Both the position numbers and the translations under genes were made by a program. Shown here in pieces: positions 47,698 to 56,668 of a DNA stretch of 64,000 bases (positions are counted from its first letter, which is position 1; each line of letters begins with the position of its first letter). Source of the stretch: Castellaniella sp047971665 (GTDB taxonomy: Bacteria; Pseudomonadota; Gammaproteobacteria; Burkholderiales; Burkholderiaceae_B); NCBI RefSeq assembly GCF_047971665.1, contig NZ_JBKEAA010000008.1:1-64000 (forward strand). Reading direction: 5' to 3'. The notes under the pieces are model-generated. The model ran no database searches. It saw only the letters and a list, made by a program, of their open reading frames with translations, and was not told the DNA's origin.

Positions 47698-48789
47698 ATG
47701 TCCGCTGCTCCCGCATCAGAACCCCTGGTCAGCTTTCAGGGCGTCCAGAAATCCTACGATGGCAGTCACCTGGTCGTCCGGGATCTCAATCTCGATATCC
47801 ATCCCGGCGAGTTCCTGTCCCTGCTCGGCCCCTCCGGTTCAGGCAAGACCACCTGCCTGATGATGCTTGCCGGCTTCGAGTCGCCCACCCGGGGCGATAT
47901 TTTCCTGGAAGGCCGCCGCCTGAACGACGTCCCGCCCCACCACCGCAACCTGGGCATGGTGTTCCAGAATTACGCGCTGTTCCCCCACATGACGGTGGAG
48001 CGCAACCTGGACTATCCCCTCAGGGTCCGCAAGATGCCGGCCGGCCAGCGCACGGAGCGCATCCGTGAGGCCCTCGCCATGGTGCAGATGCAGGATTTCG
48101 CCAAACGCTATCCGGCACAGCTCTCGGGCGGGCAGCAGCAGCGCATCGCGCTGGCGCGCGCCCTGGTTTTCCAACCCAAGATCGTTCTCATGGACGAGCC
48201 ATTGGGCGCGCTGGACAAGCAATTGCGCGAGCACATGCAGCTCGAGCTCAAGGCGCTTCACCGGCAACTGGGCATCACCTTCGTCTATGTCACTCACGAC
48301 CAAAGCGAGGCCCTGACCATGAGCAACCGCATCGCGGTATTCGATCAGGGTGTCATTCAGCAGGTCTGTGCCGCCGACATGCTGTACGAAGCGCCGTGCA
48401 ACCGTTTCGTGGCCGGTTTCGTCGGCGACAGCAGCCAGTTTCCCGGCACCATCCGCACAGTCGAGGGCGACCAGTGCCAGATCGAACTGGCCGGCGGCGT
48501 CTCATTGCGCGGACTCAACATCCAGAATCTGACGGCCGGGGCCTCCTGCGTCGTCGCCATGCGCCCCGAGCGCGTCCTGCCGGCCACCGCCGCAGACCTC
48601 AACGCGTTCCAGGCCACCGCCGTCGACGAAGTCTATTTCGGAGACCATGTCCGCCTGCGTTGCCGGATGGATGGCGGCGACACTTTCTTCGTCAAGATGC
48701 CCCTGGCCGCGGACGCCGGGACGCATGCCCCCGGAACTCGCATCGCTCTGCGGATCGATCCCGGATACGTCCGCGTTTTTCTTCCCTGA
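47698..48789 (+). CDS. Polyamine/opine-type ABC transporter ATP-binding protein (PotA family)
   Basis: ATPase of 363 residues: Walker A GPSGSGKT near 45-52, signature LSGGQQQR, Walker B VLMDEP, and a C-terminal TOBE domain (from about 270). A GGAGG site precedes the ATG at 47698. It powers uptake by the two permeases encoded downstream. The family imports putrescine, spermidine, GABA-like or opine compounds; the operon suggests a guanidino or amino acid of that sort. Confidence 0.9.
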   Translation: MSAAPASEPLVSFQGVQKSYDGSHLVVRDLNLDIHPGEFLSLLGPSGSGKTTCLMMLAGFESPTRGDIFLEGRRLNDVPPHHRNLGMVFQNYALFPHMTVERNLDYPLRVRKMPAGQRTERIREALAMVQMQDFAKRYPAQLSGGQQQRIALARALVFQPKIVLMDEPLGALDKQLREHMQLELKALHRQLGITFVYVTHDQSEALTMSNRIAVFDQGVIQQVCAADMLYEAPCNRFVAGFVGDSSQFPGTIRTVEGDQCQIELAGGVSLRGLNIQNLTAGASCVVAMRPERVLPATAADLNAFQATAVDEVYFGDHVRLRCRMDGGDTFFVKMPLAADAGTHAPGTRIALRIDPGYVRVFLP

Positions 48790-48820
48790 CTTCTACGCAA
48801 AAACACACAGGAGACATGTC

Positions 48821-49864
48821 ATGAAACCTACCCCCCTGCTGACGGCCCTGGCACTCGCGCTGCCGCTGGCCCTGGCGCAGACCTCAGTCCAGGCGCGCGA
48901 CCTGACAGTCGTGAACTTCGGCGGCGCCAATGGCAACGCACAGAACGCCGCCTTCATCCAGCCCTTTGAAAAAGAAACCGGCAAAAAGGTCATCCCCGTC
49001 GCCTACAACGGCGAACAGGCCAAGATCAAGGCTATGGTCCAGTCCAACAACGTCGTCTGGGACGTCGTCGAGGTAGAGACCAGCGAATTGGGCCGGGGCT
49101 GTGACGAAGGCCTGTACGAAAACGTCGACTGGAGCACCATCCTGGACAAGGACGATCTGGTCAAAGGCGCCCTGAAATTCTGCGGTGTAGGCACCTTTGT
49201 CTGGTCCACCGTCCTGGCCTACAACGCCGACACCCTGAAAACCCCGCCGACGGGCTGGGCCGATTTCTGGGACGTGAAAAAATTCCCTGGCAAGCGCGGC
49301 ATGCGCAAGACTGCGCACTACAACGTCGAATTTGCACTGATGGCCGACGGCGTGGCGCCGCAGGACGTCTACAAAGTCCTGTCCACCCCTGAAGGCGTGG
49401 ATCGCGCCTTCAAGAAACTCGACGAGATCAAGCCCTACGTCCAGTGGTGGGAGGCCGGCGCCCAGCCGCCGCAGATGCTCACGGCTGGCGACGTCGTCAT
49501 GTCCACTGTTTACAACGGTCGCATCGACGCGGCCCAGCGCGAGGGCCGGCCCTTGAAAATCGTCTGGAACCAGAGCGTCTATGACTTTGACTACTGGGTC
49601 ATTCCGGCCGGCTCGTCCAACAAGGACCAGGCGATCGAGTTCGTCCGCTACGCCAGCTCTCCCAAGGCGCAGGCGGCCTATACGCAACATATCGCCTATG
49701 GCCCCATCAGCAAAAAAGCCATCGGCATGCTCAAACCGGACGTCCTGATCAACGTCCCCAACTCGCCTGAAAACGCCCGCAGTGCCCTGTTCAACGACCT
49801 GGAGTTCTGGACTGATCACGGCGAAGAGCTCGAACAGCGCTTCACGGCCTGGGCCGCCCGCTGA
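48821..49864 (+). CDS. ABC transporter substrate-binding protein (PotD family)
   Basis: Secreted protein of 347 residues with a signal peptide of about 25 residues (ALALPLALAQTSVQARD). It has the family 1/PotD pattern: TVVNFGGANGNAQNAAF near the start, VVWDVVEVETSELG, GVGTFVWSTVLAYN and WWEAGAQPPQ. An AGGAGA ribosome site precedes it. It would give the operon's transporter its specificity. Ligand unknown; guanidinobutyrate, GABA or polyamines are candidates from gene context. Confidence 0.9.
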   Translation: MKPTPLLTALALALPLALAQTSVQARDLTVVNFGGANGNAQNAAFIQPFEKETGKKVIPVAYNGEQAKIKAMVQSNNVVWDVVEVETSELGRGCDEGLYENVDWSTILDKDDLVKGALKFCGVGTFVWSTVLAYNADTLKTPPTGWADFWDVKKFPGKRGMRKTAHYNVEFALMADGVAPQDVYKVLSTPEGVDRAFKKLDEIKPYVQWWEAGAQPPQMLTAGDVVMSTVYNGRIDAAQREGRPLKIVWNQSVYDFDYWVIPAGSSNKDQAIEFVRYASSPKAQAAYTQHIAYGPISKKAIGMLKPDVLINVPNSPENARSALFNDLEFWTDHGEELEQRFTAWAAR

Positions 49865-49919
49865 TCCGGCCGGGGCCCGTCAGTGGCGGGCCCTCTCCGA
49901 CCGCCCGAGGATTCCCGCC

Positions 49920-51155
49920 ATGGATACGACCTTCGACGACCCTGATGCCATCCAGCGCGCGATGCGCATCTCGCAGCGACGCCGCACCTGGCGCGCGCTC
50001 CTGCTGGTCGGGCCGCTGGCCCTGTTCCTGCTGGCGATCTTCGTCCTTCCGATCGCATCCCTGCTGACCCGGGCTGCGGACAACCCGGAGGTCATCCAGA
50101 CGCTGCCCCGCACCCTGCAGGCGCTGGGCCGCTGGGATGGCCGATCCGAGCCTCCCGACACCGCCTTTCAGGCACTCGTCCAGGACCTGACGCAGGCCAA
50201 GAGTTCTCCTGCGGCCGGCACCCTCGCCCGGCGTCTGAACTACGAGATCGCCGGCTACCGTTCGCTGATCTTCAAGACCATGCGCCGCCTGCCCATTGAG
50301 GCGGACGATGCCGCAAGCATCCGCACAGAGCTGACTCGTCTGGACAAGCGCTGGGCCGAACCCGCCTACTGGGCGGTCATCGCCAGCAACGACAAGGCCT
50401 GGACGCCTTACTACCTACTGGCCTCGCTGGACCTGAAGCTCGATGCCGACGGCAGGGTAGTTGCCGTACCGCCCAACACATCGGCTTTCCAGGCAATTTT
50501 CTCGCGCACCTTCATCATCAGCCTGGTCGTCACCCTGATCACTCTCGTACTGGGCTATCCCCTGGCCTACTGGATCACGCGCCTGACCAAGCGGCAAGCC
50601 AATCTGGTGCTGATCTGCATCCTGATTCCCTTCTGGACTTCAGTGCTGGTCCGCATCGCCGCCTGGGTGGTGTTGCTGCAACGCGAAGGCCTCATCAACA
50701 GTGCGCTGGGCGGCATGGGCCTGATTTCCGAACCCCTGCCCCTGCTGTTCAACCGGCTGGGCGTCTATATCTCCATGGTCCACATCCTGCTGCCCTTCAT
50801 GGTGCTGCCCCTGTACAGCGTCATGCAATCTGTGCCCCCCAGCTACCAGCGGGCCGCGATTTCCCTGGGCAGTCATCCCTTTGCCGCTTTCTGGCGCGTC
50901 TATGTGCCGCAAACCTATCCCGGCATCGCGGCCGGATCGCTGCTGGTGTTCATCATCGCCATCGGCTACTACATCACACCAGCCCTGCTGGGAGGCGCCG
51001 GCGACCAGATGATCAGCTACTACGTGGCATATTTCACCAATCAGACCATCAACTGGGGCATGGCCAGCGCGCTGGGACTGATTCTGCTGGCGGCCACCCT
51101 GCTGCTCTACACCCTGTACCGCCGGCTCTCCGGACGGGAACTGACCCTGAGCTGA
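49920..51155 (+). CDS. ABC transporter permease (PotB family) with periplasmic insertion
   Basis: Permease of 411 residues, longer than the ~280 of PotB. After the first hydrophobic segment (about 26-47) comes an extra ~135-residue hydrophilic, presumably periplasmic part (to about 190), then five membrane segments with the EAA loop (RAAISLGSHPFAAFWRVYVPQTYPG). Such an insertion is seen in some burkholderial relatives. It pairs with the PotC-like permease 10 bases downstream. Confidence 0.88.
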   Translation: MDTTFDDPDAIQRAMRISQRRRTWRALLLVGPLALFLLAIFVLPIASLLTRAADNPEVIQTLPRTLQALGRWDGRSEPPDTAFQALVQDLTQAKSSPAAGTLARRLNYEIAGYRSLIFKTMRRLPIEADDAASIRTELTRLDKRWAEPAYWAVIASNDKAWTPYYLLASLDLKLDADGRVVAVPPNTSAFQAIFSRTFIISLVVTLITLVLGYPLAYWITRLTKRQANLVLICILIPFWTSVLVRIAAWVVLLQREGLINSALGGMGLISEPLPLLFNRLGVYISMVHILLPFMVLPLYSVMQSVPPSYQRAAISLGSHPFAAFWRVYVPQTYPGIAAGSLLVFIIAIGYYITPALLGGAGDQMISYYVAYFTNQTINWGMASALGLILLAATLLLYTLYRRLSGRELTLS

Positions 51156-51165
51156 AAGGACAGGT

Positions 51166-52002
51166 ATGTTCAAGACCGAATTCCCGCCCTACCTTTCTCT
51201 GACCGAACGCGCCTGGCATTACACGCTGCGCATTCTGTCCGCTCTGATCCTGGTGTTCCTGCTGCTGCCGATTCTGGTGATCATTCCACTGTCGTTCAAC
51301 CAGAGCTCGATGCTGCTCTACCCGATCGAGTCGTTCTCGATGCACTGGTATCAGACCCTGTTCCATTCAGCAGACTGGGCCCGGGCCACCTCCAACAGCT
51401 TCATCGTCGCCCCCGCGGCCACTCTGCTGGCCACGATCCTCGGCACCCTTGCAGCCGCAGGCCTGCATCGGGCCCAGTTCCGCGGCAAGGGATTGCTGAT
51501 GGCTGTCCTGATTTCGCCGATGATCGTGCCCCTGGTCGTCACCGGTCTGGGCGTTTATCTGTTCTATGCCCCCTATGGCCTGGTCAACAGCTACAGCGGC
51601 CTGATCCTGGCCCTGGCCGCGATCGGCGCCCCCTTTGTGGTCACGACCGTATCCGCGACACTGCAGGGCTTCGACCCCAATCTCCTGCGAGCCAGCTACA
51701 GCCTGGGCGCGGGACCGGTCAGGACCTTCTTTCGCGTGACGCTGCCCATCATCGCCCCAGGCGTGATCGCAGGAGCCCTGTTCGCCTTCGCCACCGCATT
51801 CGATGAGATCGTCATCACCTTGTTTCTCGCCGGCCCGGAACAGGTCACCCTGCCGCGCCAGATGTTCACGGGCATCCGCGAAAACATCAGCCCGGTGATC
51901 GCCGCCGTGGCGACCATCCTGATCCTGTTCTCGACCGCGCTGCTGCTGGTACTGGAATGGCTGCGCGGGCGGGTCGAGGCAAAAACAGTCAGAAAAGACT
52001 AG
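51166..52002 (+). CDS. ABC transporter permease (PotC family)
   Basis: Permease of 278 residues with six hydrophobic segments and the EAA loop near residues 170-200 (RASYSLGAGPVRTFFRVTLPIIAPG). The FDEIVITLFLAG segment is typical of PotC. It completes the four-component transporter. An AAAGGA ribosome site precedes it. Confidence 0.9.
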   Translation: MFKTEFPPYLSLTERAWHYTLRILSALILVFLLLPILVIIPLSFNQSSMLLYPIESFSMHWYQTLFHSADWARATSNSFIVAPAATLLATILGTLAAAGLHRAQFRGKGLLMAVLISPMIVPLVVTGLGVYLFYAPYGLVNSYSGLILALAAIGAPFVVTTVSATLQGFDPNLLRASYSLGAGPVRTFFRVTLPIIAPGVIAGALFAFATAFDEIVITLFLAGPEQVTLPRQMFTGIRENISPVIAAVATILILFSTALLLVLEWLRGRVEAKTVRKD

Positions 52003-52021
52003 GGCTATTCATACTGCCAAT

Positions 52022-52048
52022 GCATCGCGAGTCATCACGAGGCGATGC
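52022..52048 (+). other. Intercistronic hairpin between the permease gene and the ureohydrolase gene
   Basis: GCATCGC (52022-52028) pairs with GCGATGC (52042-52048) around a 13-base loop. It lies in the only sizeable gap of the operon and has no T-run. It may modulate expression of the downstream ureohydrolase gene. Confidence 0.35.
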
Positions 52049-52098
52049 CTCCATTTGCAACCCAACAGCCATACAACCAGGTCCCAGAAGGAACGCAG

Positions 52099-53049
52099 AT
52101 GAGCAACGACTACAACCAGCCTTTGGGTGGTAATGCGATGCCCCGATTCGGGGGTATTGCCACGATGATGCGACTGCCTCCTGCACCTGACGCCTGCGGA
52201 CTGGGCGCCTGTTTCGTCGGCGTACCGCTCGATATCGGCACATCGAACCGATCCGGAACCCGCTACGGACCACGACAGATCCGTGCGGAATCCGCGTTGC
52301 TGCGGCCCTACAACATGGCGACCCGGGCCGCGCCGTTCGACTCCTTCCAGGTTGCCGACATCGGCGATGTCGCGATCAACACATTCAATCTTCTTGATTC
52401 AATCGAGCGCATCGAAAAAGCCTACGATCACATCGTCGCCCAAGACTGCCGGCCCATCACGCTGGGGGGCGACCATACCATCGCCCTGCCGATCTTGCGC
52501 GCCATGCGCAAAAAGCACGGTCCTGTCGGTTTGGTGCATGTCGACGCACACGCAGACGTCAACGACGTCATGTTCGGCGAAAAGATCGCGCACGGCACCC
52601 CCTTCAGGCGGGCTGTAGAAGAAAATCTGATCGATGGATCTCGAGTCGTCCAGATTGGCCTGCGCGGCACCGGCTATACCGCAGGAGACTTCGACTGGTG
52701 TCGTCAGCAGGGATTCCGGGTCGTACAGGCTGAAGAGTGCTGGCACCGATCACTTCAACCTCTTATGGAACAAGTTCGCAACCAGCTTGGAGAAGGCCCG
52801 GTTTACCTCAGCTTTGACATCGACGGGATTGATCCGGCCTATGCGCCCGGCACGGGTACGCCAGAAATCGGTGGCCTGACCGTCCCCCAGGCGCTTGAAA
52901 TCATCCGCGGCACATGGGGCTTGGAGATCATCGGTGCCGACCTCGTCGAGGTCTCTCCCCCTTACGACCCACAAGGCAATACCTCGCTGCTGGCTGCCAA
53001 CCTGGCCTTTGAAATGCTGTGCGTTCTGCCCGGCGTAAAACGGCGCTGA
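52099..53049 (+). CDS. gbuA: Agmatinase-family ureohydrolase, probably 4-guanidinobutyrase
   Basis: Enzyme of 316 residues with the binuclear manganese site: His126 in GGDHT, Asp149/His151/Asp153 in DAHAD, Asp240/Asp242 in SFDIDGIDP. It hydrolyses a guanidino group to urea and an amine. Segments such as FVGVPLDIGTSNRSGTR, RPYNMATRAAPFDS and VVQAEECWH recall Pseudomonas GbuA (4-guanidinobutyrase) more than SpeB. With GabT in the same operon, 4-guanidinobutyrate -> GABA is the simplest reading. The ATG at 52099 has GAAGGA upstream. Agmatine remains possible. Confidence 0.85.
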   Translation: MSNDYNQPLGGNAMPRFGGIATMMRLPPAPDACGLGACFVGVPLDIGTSNRSGTRYGPRQIRAESALLRPYNMATRAAPFDSFQVADIGDVAINTFNLLDSIERIEKAYDHIVAQDCRPITLGGDHTIALPILRAMRKKHGPVGLVHVDAHADVNDVMFGEKIAHGTPFRRAVEENLIDGSRVVQIGLRGTGYTAGDFDWCRQQGFRVVQAEECWHRSLQPLMEQVRNQLGEGPVYLSFDIDGIDPAYAPGTGTPEIGGLTVPQALEIIRGTWGLEIIGADLVEVSPPYDPQGNTSLLAANLAFEMLCVLPGVKRR

Positions 53050-53067
53050 CCGGAAAACCGACGCCCC

Positions 53068-54570
53068 TCAACCTCCGAACTGGATGCCCTGTGCCAGGGG
53101 AAGCTCGTGCGAGTAGTTGATCGTGTTGGTTGCACGCCGCATATAGGCTTTCCAGGCATCCGAACCTGACTCGCGGCCTCCGCCGGTTTCTTTCTCGCCG
53201 CCAAACGCTCCGCCGATTTCGGCGCCAGACGTCCCGATATTCACGTTCGTGATGCCGCAGTCCGAGCCCTGCGCGCTGATGAAATATTCCGATTCCCTCA
53301 GATCGGTGGTAAAGATCGCCGCAGACAGCCCCTGAGGCACGGCATTGTGCATGTCCAGCGCCTGAGAAAACTCCGCATAGCGCATCACGTACAGGATCGG
53401 GGCAAAGGTTTCCGTGCAGACCAGCCCGGTCTGTTCCGGCATCTCGACGAGCGCCGGACGGACATACCAGGCATGCGGGTAGCGCTCCGCCAGCAACCGC
53501 TCCCCGCCTGTCACCTGGCCGCCTTCCTGGCGCGCACGATCCAGCGCCTGCTGCATCCGCTCGAATGCCGTCTGGTCGATCAGCGGACCGACCAGCGTCC
53601 CGGTATCCAGGGGATTGCCGACCACGGCGCTGGCATAGGCCTTTTTCAGGCGCACCAGCAACTCGTCGGCCACGGACTCATGCACGATCAGGCGGCGCGT
53701 GGTCGTGCAGCGCTGGCCAGCCGTCCCGATCGCGCCGAACAGGATGGCGCGCACGGCCATGCCCAGATCGGCAGAGGGCGTCACCACGATTGCGTTGTTG
53801 CCCCCCAGTTCGAGCAGGCAACGGCCGAAGCGCTGGGCCACACGAGGTCCCACCTGCCGGCCCATCCGGGTCGAGCCGGTCGCCGAGACCAACGCGACGC
53901 GCGGATCGTCGACCAGGGCCTCGCCGACCTCGCGATGACCGACCAGAACCTGCAGCAGCGCTTCGGGCGCATCGGCTCCGAAGCGTTGGCACGTCCGTCT
54001 GAAGATCGCCTGGCAGGCCAGCGCGGTCAGCGGGGATTTTTCGGAGGGCTTCCAGATGACCGGGTTGCCGCACACCAGCGCAATGGCCGTGTTCCAGGAC
54101 CACACCGCCACAGGAAAATTGAAGGCGGAAATCACCCCCACCACGCCCAGTGGATGCCAGGTTTCCAGCATGTGATGCCCGGGCCGCTCGGAGGCGATGG
54201 TCCGCCCGTAGAGCTGGCGCGACAGCCCGACGGCGAAGTCACAGATGTCGATCATCTCCTGGACCTCGCCCTCGCCCTCGGCCGCGATCTTGCCGACCTC
54301 GAGAGAGACCAGACGGCCCAGCGCCTGCTTGCGGGCGCGTAGTTCCTCGCCCAGCAATCGGACCAGCTCGCCGCGCCGGGGCGCGGGAACCGCCCGCCAT
54401 TGCAGGAAAGCCTCCTGGGCCCGGGCGACCATGGGGTCGACCGCCTGAACGCCCTGCGTATGGACGTCCGCGATGCGCGCGCCATCGATCGGAGAATCGA
54501 CCGCCAGATCGCCTCCTGCGAGGCATTCATCTGAAAGCCCCAAAGACTGCAGCAGTTCCTGAGTGTTCAT
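53068..54570 (-). CDS. amaB: ALDH7-family aldehyde dehydrogenase (alpha-aminoadipate semialdehyde type)
   Basis: NAD-dependent enzyme of 500 residues. Catalytic Cys288 in AGQRCTTTRR and Glu in LELGGNNAIVV are present. The WHPLGVVGVISAFNFPVAVW segment is the signature of ALDH7/antiquitin, which oxidises aminoadipate semialdehyde (in equilibrium with piperideine-6-carboxylate) to aminoadipate. The ATG at 54570 has GGAG upstream; an earlier ATG at 54597 is possible. Divergent from the FAD oxidoreductase operon and convergent with the ureohydrolase gene. Symbol by family resemblance to lysine/pipecolate catabolism genes. Confidence 0.85.
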   Translation of the reverse strand: MNTQELLQSLGLSDECLAGGDLAVDSPIDGARIADVHTQGVQAVDPMVARAQEAFLQWRAVPAPRRGELVRLLGEELRARKQALGRLVSLEVGKIAAEGEGEVQEMIDICDFAVGLSRQLYGRTIASERPGHHMLETWHPLGVVGVISAFNFPVAVWSWNTAIALVCGNPVIWKPSEKSPLTALACQAIFRRTCQRFGADAPEALLQVLVGHREVGEALVDDPRVALVSATGSTRMGRQVGPRVAQRFGRCLLELGGNNAIVVTPSADLGMAVRAILFGAIGTAGQRCTTTRRLIVHESVADELLVRLKKAYASAVVGNPLDTGTLVGPLIDQTAFERMQQALDRARQEGGQVTGGERLLAERYPHAWYVRPALVEMPEQTGLVCTETFAPILYVMRYAEFSQALDMHNAVPQGLSAAIFTTDLRESEYFISAQGSDCGITNVNIGTSGAEIGGAFGGEKETGGGRESGSDAWKAYMRRATNTINYSHELPLAQGIQFGG

Positions 54571-54752
54571 CGCAGGCTCCGTACCGTGATTGCTCATGAT
54601 TCCGGGTCAGGATAGCATGCGAGAAAATCAAAGAAAATTATTTTCCTCACGGGAAAATACCTAGAGAAATCAGAAATTTTTGAACTCACAATAAGTTCAT
54701 TCTCCGCCTTGCAGCCTCTCAGCCAGCCCTTTTGTCCCCAGGAGCCCGCAGG
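54571..54752. promoter_or_regulatory. Divergent regulatory region with palindromes
   Basis: This AT-rich gap between the ALDH7 and FAD-oxidoreductase genes has two inverted repeats: GAAAAT-T-ATTTTC (54633-54645), with further GAAAAT copies on either side, and TGAAC-N9-GTTCA (54681-54685, 54695-54699). They are candidate operators for the XRE-cupin regulator encoded downstream. Confidence 0.45.
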
Positions 54753-55934
54753 ATGACGCAGCAGCATTTCAATGTCGTGATCGCAGGGGGCGCCGCCATC
54801 GGCAGCGCCACCGCCTACTTTCTGACGGCCGACCCCGGCTTTCGTGGAACGGTCACGGTCATCGAACCGGACCCTACCTACCAATTCAGCGCCACCGCAC
54901 TGTCGGCCGCCTCGATCCGCCATCAGTTTTCCACCGCCGAGAACATTCAGATGTCGCTCTTCGGCACGGAATTCCTGCGCGGGTTCAAAAACCGCATGGG
55001 CGTCGATGGCGACTGTCCGGACCCGGCGTTCCACGAAGGCGGCTATCTCTTCCTCGCCACAGAAAAAGGTCTGGAAACCCTGACCAGGAATCAGGCCCTG
55101 CAAAGCAGCCTGGGCGCCGATATCGCCCTGCTCGACCGCGCGCAGCTCGCACGGCGCTTTCCCTGGCTCGCGATCGACGATCTGGCCGCGGGCGCGCTCG
55201 GGCTCAGCGGCGAAGGCTGGCTGGATGCCTACGGCATGATGCAGGGCATGCGCCGCAAGGCCATCGAACAGGGCGCCCGCTACCTCAAAGACCGGGTCAT
55301 CGATCTGATCCGGCACGACGGACACCTCACGCACGTCCGATTGCGGGATGAACACACGATCGCCTGCGACGCGGTCGTGAATGCCGCCGGGACGGGCGCG
55401 GCCCGGCTGGCGGCCTGCGCCGGCATCGATCTGCCCGTGCGGCCCCGCAAGCGCAGCGTGTTCTACGTGCAATGCCCCGGAACCCTGCCCGGCTGCCCCA
55501 TGGTCATCGACCCCAGCGGCGCCTATTTCAGACCGGAGGGCAGCGGCTTCATCATGGGCATTGCGCCAGATGCCGACCACGACCCGGATGCCAGCGATTT
55601 CGACGTTCAGCACCCGCTGTTCGAAGAGGTGCTGTGGCCGACACTGGCGGCGCGGGTCCCCACCTTCGAGGCCCTGCGCTGCACACGGAGCTGGGCAGGC
55701 CATTACGACATGAACCTGTTCGATCAGAACCTCATCCTCGGCCTGCATCCCGCCATCGACAATCTGTATTTTGCCAACGGACTGAGCGGCCACGGCATGC
55801 AGCAGGCGCCGGCCATCGGCCGCGCCTTGTCCGAACTCATCATCCACGGGCGGTTCCAGTCTCTGGACCTATCGCGGCTGGGCTGGCAGCGCATCCTGCA
55901 GCAGCAGCCCATCATCGAACACAACATCGTCTGA
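54753..55934 (+). CDS. FAD-dependent oxidoreductase of the DAO/FOXRED1 type
   Basis: Amine/amino-acid oxidoreductase of 393 residues. The dinucleotide-binding start is VVIAGGAAIGSATA (8-21), followed by FSATALSAASIRHQFS, typical of FOXRED1/sarcosine-oxidase-like enzymes, and a C-terminal FAD segment NGLSGHGMQQAPAIGRALSE. A GGAG site precedes the ATG. It would oxidise a secondary or cyclic amine; with ALDH7 and a ketimine reductase nearby, L-pipecolate is a plausible substrate. D-amino acids or N-methyl amino acids cannot be excluded. Confidence 0.85.
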   Translation: MTQQHFNVVIAGGAAIGSATAYFLTADPGFRGTVTVIEPDPTYQFSATALSAASIRHQFSTAENIQMSLFGTEFLRGFKNRMGVDGDCPDPAFHEGGYLFLATEKGLETLTRNQALQSSLGADIALLDRAQLARRFPWLAIDDLAAGALGLSGEGWLDAYGMMQGMRRKAIEQGARYLKDRVIDLIRHDGHLTHVRLRDEHTIACDAVVNAAGTGAARLAACAGIDLPVRPRKRSVFYVQCPGTLPGCPMVIDPSGAYFRPEGSGFIMGIAPDADHDPDASDFDVQHPLFEEVLWPTLAARVPTFEALRCTRSWAGHYDMNLFDQNLILGLHPAIDNLYFANGLSGHGMQQAPAIGRALSELIIHGRFQSLDLSRLGWQRILQQQPIIEHNIV

Positions 55935-56002
55935 CCGGACCGGGCGGCGCAAAACACCCTGCGCGCCCGCCAGGACGCGCCATACCGCGAGATCAGCAAC
56001 AC

Positions 56003-56638
56003 ATGGAAAAAGTCACCCTGATGAAAGAACCGGACCTGACCGAAGCCCGCACACAGGCTCGAAAATCCGAGCTTGCCCAGCGGCTCAAGGGGCTGCGCCG
56101 GAGCAAAGGCCTGACACAGGGGCAGCTCACGGCCAGCACCGGCATCTCCACGCCCACACTCTCCAAGATCGAAACCGGCCAGCTTTCACCCACCTATGAT
56201 GTGCTGCTGCGTCTGGCGCATGGTCTCGGTGTCGACATCGCGGAACTGTTCGTCAATGCGCAATCCCACATGGGCGCGGGCCGGCGCAGCATTGAACGCC
56301 AGGGGTGTGGTGAGACCCACAACACGCCGCTCTACCATCACCGGCTCCTGTGTTCGCAACTGGCCAACAAGCAGATGATGCCGTTCGTCTCGCGCATCAA
56401 AAAACACCAGGTGCGCGATGACGAGGGCTGGAGCCAGCACGAAGGCGAGGAATTCGTGTACGTCCTGAGCGGCGCCATCGAGCTGCATACCGAGTTCTAT
56501 CAGCCCGTCATGCTCAACGAAAGCGAGAGCTTCTACATCGACAGCCGGATGCGGCATCGCGTCATCAGCGTCAGTCAGGCCGACGCCATGGTGCTCTGGG
56601 TCAGCACGACGCCGGACCTCAGCCGCAACCCCCAATGA
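56003..56638 (+). CDS. XRE-cupin transcriptional regulator
   Basis: Regulator of 211 residues: XRE helix-turn-helix at about 28-77 (LTQGQLTASTGISTPTLSKIE) and a C-terminal cupin at 115-205 (SQHEGEEFVYVLSGAIELH). Such regulators often control amino acid or polyamine catabolism next to oxidoreductases. Start 56003 or the ATG at 56021. It lies between the FAD oxidoreductase and the ketimine reductase on the same strand and probably controls the operon and the divergent ALDH7 gene. Confidence 0.88.
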   Translation: MEKVTLMKEPDLTEARTQARKSELAQRLKGLRRSKGLTQGQLTASTGISTPTLSKIETGQLSPTYDVLLRLAHGLGVDIAELFVNAQSHMGAGRRSIERQGCGETHNTPLYHHRLLCSQLANKQMMPFVSRIKKHQVRDDEGWSQHEGEEFVYVLSGAIELHTEFYQPVMLNESESFYIDSRMRHRVISVSQADAMVLWVSTTPDLSRNPQ

Positions 56639-56668
56639 ATGATCACCGCCCCAAAGGATGAGCTGCAG

